A stretch of 8,656 nt of DNA from Spirochaetaceae bacterium (GCA_031290855.1 JAISLM010000080.1:1-8656); one strand, 5' to 3'; positions 1-7,321 are shown, counted from the first letter of the stretch. Notes: generated by a model not told the origin, from the letters alone. Numbers and translations: made by a program.

Positions 1-124
1 CGGAAATTTATCATCTGTGGTGGTTTGCATGGCAAACCCGTCTACTACAATTTTTTTGTAGTTGCTACCCACTCTAACCGCCCCAAGGGGCGGGGGAGCA
101 GACCCCACTGCGAATAAAAGATGA
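1..124. repeat. Structured repeat, copy 1 (carries a micro-hairpin insertion)
   Basis: This is a direct copy of the segment at 7322-7425, starting GGAAATTTATCAT and ending GCGAATAAA plus GATGA. It has nested inverted repeats: an outer stem TCATCT (11-16) with AGATGA (119-124), a second stem GTGG (17-20) and GTCT (40-43) with AGACCCCAC (100-108), a hairpin CTACAA (45-50)/TTGTAG (56-61) with a T5 loop, and a hairpin CCGCCCC (78-84)/GGGGCGG (87-93) with an AA loop. The second stem is split by a net 18-nt insertion that copy 2 lacks. The left boundary may lie outside the window. It could be a MITE-like element, a structured RNA or a repeated coding module. Confidence 0.7.
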
Positions 125-153
125 CGGTATGCAAACTGCAATTTTTTGTACAT
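1..153 (-). CDS. 5' part of an unrecognised small reading frame, continuing off the left edge
   Basis: On the minus strand an ATG at 151-153 follows a good ribosome binding site (GGAGG, 5 nt upstream). The frame stays open to position 1, giving about 51 residues: MYKKLQFAYRHLLF, then a segment containing FAVGSAPPPLGAVRVG, then NYKKIVVD and TTDDKFP at the edge. I do not recognise a family. Most of the frame lies in copy 1 of the structured repeat, so it may be a coding-like repeat and not an independent gene. The proline-rich SAPPPLG stretch is one strand of the CCGCCCC/GGGGCGG hairpin. The 18-nt insertion described at 22-38 reads here as six extra in-frame codons (GFAMQT) and does not break the frame. 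The frame also stays open upstream of the ATG to a TAA near 283, so a longer start cannot be excluded. No signal peptide or membrane segment is evident in the visible part. Confidence 0.35.
   Translation of the reverse strand, partial: MYKKLQFAYRHLLFAVGSAPPPLGAVRVGSNYKKIVVDGFAMQTTTDDKFP
22..38. repeat. 17-nt micro-palindrome, 7+3+7, inserted in repeat copy 1
   Basis: The sequence is a perfect hairpin: arm GGTTTGC, loop ATG, arm GCAAACC. Alignment with copy 2 shows that copy 1 has 19 nt (21-39) where copy 2 has 1 nt (7341), a net gain of 18 nt exactly at this palindrome. That supports insertion in copy 1, although loss from copy 2 is formally possible. The half-arm GTTTGCAT also recurs in inverted orientation at 129-136. 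Confidence 0.7.
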
Positions 154-344
154 GCCGCCCTCCGGACGTATTACCTCTCTTATGATCGATCCGGGCGATA
201 TTTCAAGGCTTCCCCTTAAGCTTCCCGTGATACCCCTCCTGTCATGTTTGTCGGGTTCAAAACCCGCCTGGCTTTGAAAGTATTAGTGTACCCCGCCGCA
301 GAAGCAACTACTTCCGCGGACAGGCGCCGCTCCTGCGTCGCACG
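154..344. other. Intergenic region downstream of addA
   Basis: No gene is recognised here. The region holds a 15-nt micro-palindrome at 252-266 and a 12-mer, CCCCGCCGCAGA (291-302), that is identical to the left part of the hairpin at 7259-7279. I see no convincing intrinsic terminator for addA: the inverted repeat GCGTC/GACGC at 335-352 overlaps the addA stop codon and lacks a T-run in the direction of transcription. A minus-strand frame in phase with the 1-153 frame is open from about 282 downward. Confidence 0.5.
252..266. repeat. 15-nt micro-palindrome, 6+3+6
   Basis: Perfect hairpin with arm CGGGTT, loop CAA and arm AACCCG, in the noncoding stretch after addA. It has the same size class and 3-nt loop as the hairpins at 22-38, 7453-7469 and 8519-8535. 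There is no comparison copy in the window, so insertion cannot be shown here. Confidence 0.45.
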
Positions 345-3300
345 TCAGACGCGATATTCCGCGAGCCTCCCTTCCCGCAGGTAAAAGAGGGCGGCGTGGG
401 TCTTTTTGGCGAAGAGCGCCTCCGCCGCATCTGAATACGCGGCAAGCTGCTTGTAGTGCTTTTCGGGGGCGAAGATCCTGTCGGTCTTGTAATCGACGAT
501 GTATATCTCGTTTTTCCAGTCGAACAGCAGGTCGATCACGCCTGAAACGTAGGTCTTCCGGCCATCCTCCTCGTACAGCGAGAGAAACGGGAATTCCGTC
601 TTCCTGAAAGTGGCGGCAAGGCTCTTCTTCCCAATCTCGCTTTCAAAGAACACCTGCGCGTAGCGGGCAGCAAGCTTCTCCGCCTCACCCTCCCCCAGTG
701 GCAGCTTCGCGGATTCCGCGCCTCCGGTAGCAAAACGCTCTTCTATAACACGGTGAACGAGCGTACCGAACTCGGCCGGCGTAAGAGCCGTATCCGGAAA
801 AAAGCCGCCTCCCCTGACCGTGGACCGGCGCGGCGCGGCCCCCGTCCCCATAGGCTCGCCAGCCTCGTCGTCAAGGAGGCTCGCGGGTCTCGTCGTGATG
901 AAAAGCTCCGCTTCCCCGCTCAACTCCGCGCTCCCGTACTTCTCCCGTGCGGCGGCGGCGGCCCCCCTCATCGACACGGCCTTCTTCCCGCCGGCATTCC
1001 CCGTGTTGCAGCGCGCCGCCGCCTCGCGGATCTCGGCCCGTGTCCGCGCCGCAACCTCCTCAACACGGAAAAGCGGCCCATCCCCGCTGAAAGACTCAGT
1101 CTCCCCGTTGCTTAGGGCCTCGTCGTCCAGAACCGGCTTAAGCAGGTCAAGGAAGCTCTTTACGCCGGTATTTTTCGTGTTTTTGATGCCGCTCACGACG
1201 AGAGTGTCCTCTGCCCGCGTCATCGCGACGTAAAGGAGGCGGCGCAACTCGGCCTCGTCCTTCTGCTTTTCCGTCTCTCGGGTGAGGTCGAAAAAGTAGT
1301 TACCCTCCGCCGCCACAGACAGGTTTTCGCCCCCCTTCAGGTTGAGCGATACGCCCCATTCCGCGCTGTACGCGGCCATGCCTGAATTCTTCACGTTCTG
1401 CCCGTGGGAACCGGCCCCGTATATAAAGACCACGGGGAACTCCAGCCCCTTGCTCTTGTGTATCGTCATGATCCTGACGCCCTGGCCTCGCTCAAGCGGG
1501 AGGTCGAAGTCGGAGAGTTTTTCTTTTTTCCGCGCCAGCGCGTCCAGGTGATCGACAAAACCGGCAAGCGTCTTTCCGGCGGCGTCGCTTGTGCGGGCAA
1601 GCTCGAAAAGGTAGTCGTAGATGTCGCCGTAAACCTGCGCCTCGCTCGACCAGAGGACATCGTAACGGTAGCCCCAGTCGTACCAGAGCTTCGTAACAAG
1701 TTCCGCCGCGCTCAAGTTCCGTTCGCGTATCCCGCGCAACAGTTCGCGGTACATATCCCCGGCCCTCCGGTACGGCGCCCGCTCGGTTTCGGAGAGCGAG
1801 CCCTCCAGTCCGGTGTCGAAGGGGACTCCCGAAAACTTCAGCATACAGAGCGCGAGCGTCTCGTCGCCGAGGCGTGCGAAGGGCGAGCGGAGGACCGCGG
1901 CGTAGGCGCTCTTGTCTTTCGGATAGACGAGCAGGCGGAGCGCCTTGTAAATGTCGTTTGCCGGCGCGTCCAGGAATAACCCCGCGCAGTTCTCGCAGTT
2001 GTACGGTACGCCGAAGGCGCGGAACTGTTTTTCAAGGTTATGCTGATGGCTTACGCTGCGCTCCAGCACGGCGAAGTCGTCGTAGCGACAGGCGCGGTGT
2101 TTTCCCGCTTCCCTGTCCCATATCGCGTAAGCTCCGTCCACCATCCGCCGTATCTTTTCCGCGGCAAAGGCCGCCTCGACATCCTCCGCGCTGCATTCCG
2201 CGTCCGCGCCCAGGGCGTTTTTGTCGAAAAGGCATATCTCGATCTTTCCGGCGCCGTCCCCGTCTGCTTCCGGGGAAGCGGACTCAAGCGGCTCGTACTC
2301 CGCCTCATAGTCCGGCACATCGGCGGACCTTTCCGGGAAGATCCGGCTGAATATCCCGTTGAAGGCGCGTATCAGGCCGGCGTTTGAGCGGTAGTTTATT
2401 TTAAGACTGATGCTTTTCTCTATTTCGCGTCCGAGCCGCCTGAAGACCGACACGTCCGCGCCGCGAAAGCGGTATATCGACTGCTTCTGGTCACCGACAA
2501 AGAAGATGCCGCCGCCGCCGGCCAGGAACAAAAGCTCGCGCTGCAACTCGTTGTTGTCCTGAAACTCGTCTATCATCACGGCCTTTATCTTTTCGCCGTA
2601 GATCTTTCTGATGTCAGGCTCGTTCTTCAGTATCGACAGGGCAAGCTCCGCGACATCGTTGAAGGTCATTATCCCCGAAAGGCGTTTCTGCCGGTTGAAG
2701 TCCTGTTGGAACCTGTCGAGCAGGATGAATACCTCGCGTACCGTATCGAAATTGAGCGCCATCGCCGCTATCTTTACGAGTTCGGGGTACACGGCGTCCT
2801 TGAACTTGCCGTGAACCTCTTTGATAGCCTCCATGCCGCGCGCGTTCCCGACCTTTCGCAAAGCGTTTATCCGGCCGGACACGGCAAGGAAGCCGCAAAA
2901 CGCTTCCCGCGCCGCTTCTTTTTGCGCGCCGCTTGACTCGTCCGCCTCCGTCAAAAGGGCCTCGATGGAGGGCCGCGTAAGGTCAAGGCCGTCTGCGAAT
3001 AAAGCGTTGAAGTTCTTGTACGTCGCCGTTGTAGTGTTTTGCACTCCGGCAAGTTCCGCCTTTATGACGGCGGCCATCTCGTCAACGTAGTCTAAATGGA
3101 TGTGCCATTTTTCCGCTAACTCCTCTTGCTGCTTCTGCAGGTACAGGCCAAACGACAGCGGGTTGGATAGCGAGCCGCAGGCGCTTACGAGCTCCGCGAA
3201 AAGCCCGTCCGCAATGTCCCGGATCTTGTTGTCGGCTATGAGGGCCTTTATGCCGGGGGTGTCGCGGTTGTCGAGCACGAAGGAAAGCGCGGCCTCGCCT

Positions 3301-3695
3301 GCCATCTCCCGCGCCGCCTCCGCATCTGTGGTGAAATCAGTTTTTACGCCGTAACGGGCGCAGGCGAGAGCGCAGACCTCGGCGCAGAACGAGTCGAGCG
3401 TCTGTATCCGCGCCTTGTGGAAGTCCCGTATTGCGGCGCGGGCTGCCTCGTCGTTCTGTTCCGACAGCAGGCCATAGATACGTCCGTACATCTCGTTAGT
3501 AGCCTTGTTCGTGAAGGTGAGCGTCAGTATCTCGTCAACCGCAAGCCCGCCTTCCATCACAAGGTACGCGAAGCGCGAAGCCAGTACCTTCGTCTTGCCG
3601 GAACCGGCCCCGGCGCTCACGACGACGCTGGAAAGCGTCTTCACCGCTTCAAGCTGCTCCGTGTTAAGCCCCTCAAGTATATCATCGATAGCCAT
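345..3695 (-). CDS. addA: AddA: UvrD-family helicase with RecB-type nuclease domain
   Basis: This 1116-residue protein is the motor and nuclease subunit of an AddAB-type enzyme. Such enzymes unwind and trim double-strand DNA ends in the cytoplasm so that RecA can load. Visible superfamily 1 motifs, in order: Q motif around NTEQLEAV (11-18), Walker A AGAGSGKT (28-35, K34), motif Ia LTFTNKATNEM (59-69), motif II MIDEFQD (374-380), motif III GDQKQSIYRFRGAD (401-414), motif IV NYRSN (434-438), motif V TIHKSKGLEFP (744-754) and motif VI YVAMTRAED (822-830). The C-terminal nuclease shows GTLVHRVIEE (977-986), GVIDLLF (1052-1058), VDYKTD (1067-1072) and QLAAY (1083-1087), so the catalytic His, Asp and Lys are present. 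Length is close to that of known AddA proteins. The region between about 840 and 970 is Ala/Gly/Glu-rich and poorly conserved in appearance. The start lies 12 bp after the addB stop, with an SD-like GAGGG overlapping that stop, which suggests translational coupling. Confidence 0.9.
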   Translation of the reverse strand: MAIDDILEGLNTEQLEAVKTLSSVVVSAGAGSGKTKVLASRFAYLVMEGGLAVDEILTLTFTNKATNEMYGRIYGLLSEQNDEAARAAIRDFHKARIQTLDSFCAEVCALACARYGVKTDFTTDAEAAREMAGEAALSFVLDNRDTPGIKALIADNKIRDIADGLFAELVSACGSLSNPLSFGLYLQKQQEELAEKWHIHLDYVDEMAAVIKAELAGVQNTTTATYKNFNALFADGLDLTRPSIEALLTEADESSGAQKEAAREAFCGFLAVSGRINALRKVGNARGMEAIKEVHGKFKDAVYPELVKIAAMALNFDTVREVFILLDRFQQDFNRQKRLSGIMTFNDVAELALSILKNEPDIRKIYGEKIKAVMIDEFQDNNELQRELLFLAGGGGIFFVGDQKQSIYRFRGADVSVFRRLGREIEKSISLKINYRSNAGLIRAFNGIFSRIFPERSADVPDYEAEYEPLESASPEADGDGAGKIEICLFDKNALGADAECSAEDVEAAFAAEKIRRMVDGAYAIWDREAGKHRACRYDDFAVLERSVSHQHNLEKQFRAFGVPYNCENCAGLFLDAPANDIYKALRLLVYPKDKSAYAAVLRSPFARLGDETLALCMLKFSGVPFDTGLEGSLSETERAPYRRAGDMYRELLRGIRERNLSAAELVTKLWYDWGYRYDVLWSSEAQVYGDIYDYLFELARTSDAAGKTLAGFVDHLDALARKKEKLSDFDLPLERGQGVRIMTIHKSKGLEFPVVFIYGAGSHGQNVKNSGMAAYSAEWGVSLNLKGGENLSVAAEGNYFFDLTRETEKQKDEAELRRLLYVAMTRAEDTLVVSGIKNTKNTGVKSFLDLLKPVLDDEALSNGETESFSGDGPLFRVEEVAARTRAEIREAAARCNTGNAGGKKAVSMRGAAAAAREKYGSAELSGEAELFITTRPASLLDDEAGEPMGTGAAPRRSTVRGGGFFPDTALTPAEFGTLVHRVIEERFATGGAESAKLPLGEGEAEKLAARYAQVFFESEIGKKSLAATFRKTEFPFLSLYEEDGRKTYVSGVIDLLFDWKNEIYIVDYKTDRIFAPEKHYKQLAAYSDAAEALFAKKTHAALFYLREGRLAEYRV

Positions 3696-3707
3696 GTTGT
3701 CTTTCCC

Positions 3708-6488
3708 TCACACTTCGTTTAAGGAGAATGTCGTGCGGCAGATATCCTTGTAAACACAGTCCACGCAGACAAAAAAGTCGACGTCCTTTTTCCTGAAGTC
3801 GAGCGCCTTTATTTTCTTGCCGTAGTCATCGATGTAGGCCTCGAGCGCCTCCATCACGCTCTGGTAAGCGTCGCGGCCATTAGTGCCGTCGTTCAGAATC
3901 CTCCGCGCCTCATGCTTGGCGATGATGAAGTAGGCAGCTTCTTCCACGGGTATCCCGTGTGTTTCTTCGTACAGTTTTATGTAGACCGGCATCTGGAAGT
4001 TTGTGAGCCTCCCCTCCTCGTCCAAAGAACATTCGCTCCTCGTGGGCGCTCCGCCGACCTTGTAATCTATTATGCAGGGGCCGCCCTCAGGGGAAACCGA
4101 TACCCTGTCGATGCGGCCTGTAAGAAAAAAGTCCCCGTACATCACGGTTTTCGCCGCCTCCAGTTCCGACACGGAGTATCCTGCGAATTTCAGGGCTTCG
4201 GTTTCCAGCATTGCCGATATGTGACGCGTTATGCCCCGGGCCATCGCGCTTACAAGCGGGGCGCAGAGCGGGCCTCGAAAGGCGCGGTACTCCGCTGCCG
4301 CCTCCTCCGTGCAGGCCGCGGCCCAGGCTTTGTACTTTTCGATGTTCTGTGCCAGGAATATTCCGTCCTCCGCCTTTATCCGCGTGTAAAGCTCGTGCAG
4401 GATCGTGTGAAAGAGGAGGCCCTTCGACCTGTCGTCAAGCAGGAGCGCCTGGAGGGACTCTTCTTCTATCTCAAAGATGTTCTCGAATAGCCAGTACACG
4501 GCGCATTTGTAGAAGGCCTGTAAGTCGCTGGCCGAGACGCGGAGTTTGCCTCCATCGTGTTTCTTGCTGGAAATCGCCTCGCGCAGGAGGCCCGCCACGG
4601 CGGGAGAATCGAAAGGCGCGCGGAGTAGGCTGAACGGGGCGCGGGGCAGCGCGGAGTACCAGAAGTCGAAAGCGGCTTTCTGCGCGGGGAAAAGCCTTTT
4701 GGGAAACGGGGCGGCGGCATCGGCCCACCATGCCTTCTCTTCGGTGTAGGCGTCGGCGGCGTCAGGGACGGGCGAGTCGACGCAGTTGCCGGTGAAGAAG
4801 CTGTGCGGCATGGCCCAGCCTGAAAACGTGAAGTCAGACGCGCTGAAGCGGACGCGCCCAGCCCCAGACGGGAGGACGCCGGCGGCGTAGGCGCGGAAGA
4901 AGCCGGGCGAGGCGTCATGGTCGTCCTCGGCGAGTCCCAGGCGCCGGCGCTTGTCGGGGCGGAGGAACTTTAGTCCCCGGTAGACGACGGAGGCGCCCTT
5001 CTGTGTTGCGCCAAGGACGAAATGCGCGGCAAAGGGCGCGGCGGCGGCGACCCTGTACTGGAACACGTTCACGCCCCCCGCCTCCCGTTCCGGGACGTAC
5101 TGCCTTTCGTCCAGGATCTCGTTATAGAAGGAAAGCGCGCCTGAGATCCTGACGTCGGCTATCATGCCTTGCATCCTAATCAAGGCCGACAGCTCGTCGA
5201 TGCAGCGGGCGATCACGTCATAGCTCTCGTCTGAGCAGGCGCCGGCTAAAAAAAGGCTCGTTCCCGCCTCGTCGTCCCAGTCGCCGCGAAAGACGAAGTA
5301 GTATTTCCGTATATCGATAAAACTCTTTGCGCCTGCGATACCGCGAATCTTGGCCTTTATGTCCCGGTAGTACGGGTAAAGCTCATGCTTTTCCATCCGC
5401 AGCGCCTCCTCCCAAACGTCTCTCAGCACGCCGCCCTCGCGGTAACCGGAAACGCAGTTGTTTTCGATGCCGAAGCGGACGAGCGCTTCGTTCTTTTCAG
5501 GGAAACGCCAGGGGAGCTGCTTGTTGAGCAGAAGTGCTTTCAGCGCCGTAAAAGAAAAGTTGTTGTCCGCGGCATCTTTTACAAGCGAAAAGAAAGCCCC
5601 CGCGCCGTAGCGCGCAAGCGGCTTCCCCGAGCGGATGTGCAGCGGGACGCCGTAAAGCGCGGCCTCCCTTTTTATGTAAGGCTCCGTTGTATCGAGCTCC
5701 GGCGCGCTTATTGCGATCTCCTCGTAGGGGATACTTTCCTCCTCGTAGAGCCGCCTTATCTCCAGAATAGCGCTGCGAATCTCGGCGCGGCTGGAATCGA
5801 AATGTCGGAGAATACCTGCCTCCACGTTTTCGTCCAGCCGGACGACATGGATGTTGGGGGATGCGAGCAGGCTTTCGTGCTCGGCAAAGTCCTCTATCAG
5901 TTCGGGGTAAAAGATGAAGTATTCGTTCTCCGTCTCTTTGAAGGGCGGCCTCTCCCAGGCGCTTTCAAACAAGGCGTGCCCGGCAAGGAACCGTTTGTAC
6001 TCAGCCTCCAGGACTAGGAAGTCGCGGTCTTCCCCGTCCGTCTCCGTCGCGCCGGTTCCGCCCGCCTCCCCGTCCGCAGGACCCGCCTTGCGGACACGCT
6101 CGTAGTTATCCCGCCACAAACGTAGCAGCGGCAGCATCCGCGTTATGCCCCGCGCAAATATCGTGCCGTCCGCCGCATATTGATTTGGGATAAGAGTTTC
6201 GAACAAACGCCGTTCGGCGTTCCGTTCCGAAAGGTTCACGGCGAAAATACCGCGATGCACGGCGTTTACAGGCGAGCGCCCTTCGATTTCCGCCTTTATG
6301 CAACTTTCCTTGAACCTGTCCCACGCGAGAAAGCGCTCCATCGCGAGCGTCTTCACGCCGAACAGAACAAGCGCCTTCCGCGCCCAAAAAACGGCGGCGG
6401 TCTCCGTCGGGAAAACGAAGCGAACATCCGGCCTTCCACCATTCCCGCCGAAACTCTCCGTCAGAACCCGCAAAATATCCGATTGCAT
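3708..6488 (-). CDS. addB: AddB-like nuclease subunit with iron-sulfur PD-(D/E)XK domain
   Basis: This 926-residue protein is the partner of the downstream helicase-nuclease. In AddAB enzymes AddB cuts one of the two strands and contributes to recognition of the regulatory Chi-like site. The N-terminal part appears to be a degenerate UvrD-like fold: no GxGKT/S Walker A is visible, and the place where it would be expected reads RFVFPTETAAV (23-33). The C-terminal nuclease is well preserved: VSASDLQAFYKC (651-662), GLLFHTILHELY (690-701, H694), LTGRIDRV (789-796, D793), IIDYK (806-810, D808 and K810) and FQMPVY (831-836). Four cysteines, C662 and the C-terminal C908-x2-C911-x5-C917, fit the AddB 4Fe-4S staple. 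At 926 aa it is shorter than the Bacillus-type AddB as I remember it. The ATG at 6488 has no clear SD and lies 12 bp after the cupin stop, so coupling with the upstream gene is likely. Confidence 0.85.
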   Translation of the reverse strand: MQSDILRVLTESFGGNGGRPDVRFVFPTETAAVFWARKALVLFGVKTLAMERFLAWDRFKESCIKAEIEGRSPVNAVHRGIFAVNLSERNAERRLFETLIPNQYAADGTIFARGITRMLPLLRLWRDNYERVRKAGPADGEAGGTGATETDGEDRDFLVLEAEYKRFLAGHALFESAWERPPFKETENEYFIFYPELIEDFAEHESLLASPNIHVVRLDENVEAGILRHFDSSRAEIRSAILEIRRLYEEESIPYEEIAISAPELDTTEPYIKREAALYGVPLHIRSGKPLARYGAGAFFSLVKDAADNNFSFTALKALLLNKQLPWRFPEKNEALVRFGIENNCVSGYREGGVLRDVWEEALRMEKHELYPYYRDIKAKIRGIAGAKSFIDIRKYYFVFRGDWDDEAGTSLFLAGACSDESYDVIARCIDELSALIRMQGMIADVRISGALSFYNEILDERQYVPEREAGGVNVFQYRVAAAAPFAAHFVLGATQKGASVVYRGLKFLRPDKRRRLGLAEDDHDASPGFFRAYAAGVLPSGAGRVRFSASDFTFSGWAMPHSFFTGNCVDSPVPDAADAYTEEKAWWADAAAPFPKRLFPAQKAAFDFWYSALPRAPFSLLRAPFDSPAVAGLLREAISSKKHDGGKLRVSASDLQAFYKCAVYWLFENIFEIEEESLQALLLDDRSKGLLFHTILHELYTRIKAEDGIFLAQNIEKYKAWAAACTEEAAAEYRAFRGPLCAPLVSAMARGITRHISAMLETEALKFAGYSVSELEAAKTVMYGDFFLTGRIDRVSVSPEGGPCIIDYKVGGAPTRSECSLDEEGRLTNFQMPVYIKLYEETHGIPVEEAAYFIIAKHEARRILNDGTNGRDAYQSVMEALEAYIDDYGKKIKALDFRKKDVDFFVCVDCVYKDICRTTFSLNEV

Positions 6489-6500
6489 CAGCGCCGGGAA

Positions 6501-6845
6501 CTAGCCGGAAACTATCAGCGCGTACAGAACCAGGTCGATGCTACCGTCATTCCGCAAACTGTGCGAGCAGCCGCTGCCCGTAACCGTAACATCGCCCGGC
6601 CCTACCGCGCAGTCCTTGCCGTCATCGTTCACTATGCCCGTCCCCTCGATAAAGACATAATACTCCGCCTCCCCGTCGTGCCTGTGCCATCCAATAGACG
6701 CACCCGGCGGCAGCCTCAGTTCCGAAAAAAGTTTGACGCGCCCCGCCGCGCCCTCCCGCACAAGGTGGGTGAACCTGACCCTTCCCTCCCCGCCGCGCAC
6801 CCTTTCCTTGTCCTCGACCGCCATCAGGTCTCTCGTAATACGCAT
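6501..6845 (-). CDS. Small single-domain cupin protein
   Basis: I chose the ATG at 6843-6845, giving 114 residues that begin MRITRDLMAVEDKERVRGG. It is preceded by a G-rich SD-like GGGGGT. The frame is open further upstream, but the extension (MLIIYMHVSLDETIIL) has no cupin character. The domain has both cupin motifs. Motif 1 is GWHRHDGEAEYYVFIEGTG, with two His and a Glu as likely metal ligands. Motif 2 is GDVTVTGSGCSHSLRN, with a third His. The neighbouring LPPGAS and a NDDGKD turn also fit the fold. Such short cupins bind a metal and may be isomerases, oxygenases or ligand sensors. Nothing here identifies a substrate. It is the first gene of the run into addB and addA, 12 bp apart. A link to DNA repair is not established, and the grouping may reflect shared transcription only. 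Confidence 0.75.
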   Translation of the reverse strand: MRITRDLMAVEDKERVRGGEGRVRFTHLVREGAAGRVKLFSELRLPPGASIGWHRHDGEAEYYVFIEGTGIVNDDGKDCAVGPGDVTVTGSGCSHSLRNDGSIDLVLYALIVSG

Positions 6846-6869
6846 CGTTACCCCCGTCAAAATAATCGT

Positions 6870-6904
6870 TTCGTCCAGACTAACATGCATATATATAATG
6901 AGCA
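6870..6904 (-). promoter_or_regulatory. Possible promoter for the cupin-addB-addA operon
   Basis: On the minus strand TTGCTC is followed 17 nt later by TAGTCT, which has a TG one base upstream like an extended -10. The spacer is AT-rich (TATATATAT). The match to a sigma-70 consensus is weak. It is proposed mainly because it is the only AT-rich stretch immediately upstream of the operon. Confidence 0.2.
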
Positions 6905-6957
6905 ATGTGGGACGATGCCGCGTCCTGGTTTAAAGTTGACACATGGAATTCAAAAGG

Positions 6958-7098
6958 GAAGTTCGCGAAAAGCCACCCCTCAAGCATGTGCCGGTTTTGC
7001 ATGTAGGTCACGTCCCTTTTCATAAAATTCTTGTAGCTGCCAAACATCATCTCAATTTCGTTCCGCCGCTTGTACGCCGTAAAGTTTTCGAGACCGGC
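6958..7098 (-). pseudogene. Transposase C-terminal fragment (IS4/IS1634-like DDE family)
   Basis: The minus strand encodes YKRRNEIEMMFGSYKNF, followed by TYMQNRHMLEGWLFANF. This contains an exact Y-(2)-R-(3)-E-(6)-K signature, the region around the catalytic Glu of IS4-superfamily DDE transposases. The similarity stops after FANF at 6958, where the frame continues into unrelated sequence toward the cupin promoter region. Upstream of about 7098 the frame stays open (…VPTGIVLTAGLENF), but I cannot say whether it is still transposase. There is no start codon, no N-terminal DDE region and no visible terminal repeats. It is a dead scrap next to the operon and marks an old insertion or deletion. 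Confidence 0.65.
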
Positions 7099-7258
7099 TG
7101 TGAGAACTATGCCCGTAGGTACGTCAGAGCATGAGCCGGAAGGGGAACCATGTGTTGAACGCCAGGCAAGAAACTGAGGAGGTGGTATGAGCGGCTGCCG
7201 GAATACAAGAAGGCAGGCCTTGTAAGGACGGGTTTACGGCGGTGTCGTTAATGAACCT
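7099..7258. other. Unassigned stretch between transposase scrap and GC hairpin
   Basis: No gene is recognised. On the plus strand a short frame is open from 7159 to a TAA at 7249-7251 and reads RRWYERLPEYKKAGLVRTG near its middle. Its composition looks like real coding sequence, so it may be a remnant of a mobile-element protein, but I could not name the family. An SD-like GAGGAGG precedes an ATG at about 7187 in another frame, which stops after 12 codons. Confidence 0.3.
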
Positions 7259-7279
7259 CCCCGCCGCAGAGCGGCGGGG
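7259..7279. repeat. Perfect 9-bp GC-rich hairpin with AGA loop
   Basis: The arms are CCCCGCCGC (7259-7267) and GCGGCGGGG (7271-7279) around an AGA loop, with no T-run on either side. Hairpins like this, followed by GTATCTCG, resemble end structures of IS200/IS605-type elements, but no transposase of that family is visible. The left 12 nt recur exactly at 291-302. Confidence 0.5.
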
Positions 7280-7321
7280 TATCTCGTAAGCGTTGCATTA
7301 TCTCAGAGCTTCGTTCTGTAA

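Noticed and set aside
45..61. T7 run after a short stem as an intrinsic terminator
   Set aside because: The T-run is in the loop of CTACAA/TTGTAG and does not follow a stem. It is part of the repeat structure in both copies.
335..352. Inverted repeat GCGTC/GACGC at the end of addA as a terminator
   Set aside because: It overlaps the stop codon, has only a 5-bp stem with an 8-nt loop, and no T-run follows in the direction of transcription.
903..913. AAGC-TCC-GCTT in addA, with the same TCC loop as the hairpin at 8519
   Set aside because: The arms are only 4 bp and the match is likely chance in GC-rich sequence.
753..1233. Long open frames on the plus strand and other frames across the addA and addB region
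   Set aside because: They are shadows of GC-rich coding sequence. Their products are Arg/Pro/Ser-rich without motifs, while the minus-strand frames carry complete enzyme motifs.
6206..6221. Palindrome AACGCC-GTTC-GGCGTT in addB as another micro-hairpin insertion
   Set aside because: It has a 4-nt loop, and the encoded residues (NAERRLF) read as normal helix sequence with no sign of an insertion.
6936..6941. Perfect TTGACA on the plus strand as a -35 box
   Set aside because: There is no reasonable -10 at 16-18 nt downstream and no plus-strand gene follows.
6180..7025. 281-codon plus-strand frame over the addB start and cupin gene
   Set aside because: It is antisense to two genes with clear motifs, has an Arg/Pro-rich composition and no recognisable domain.
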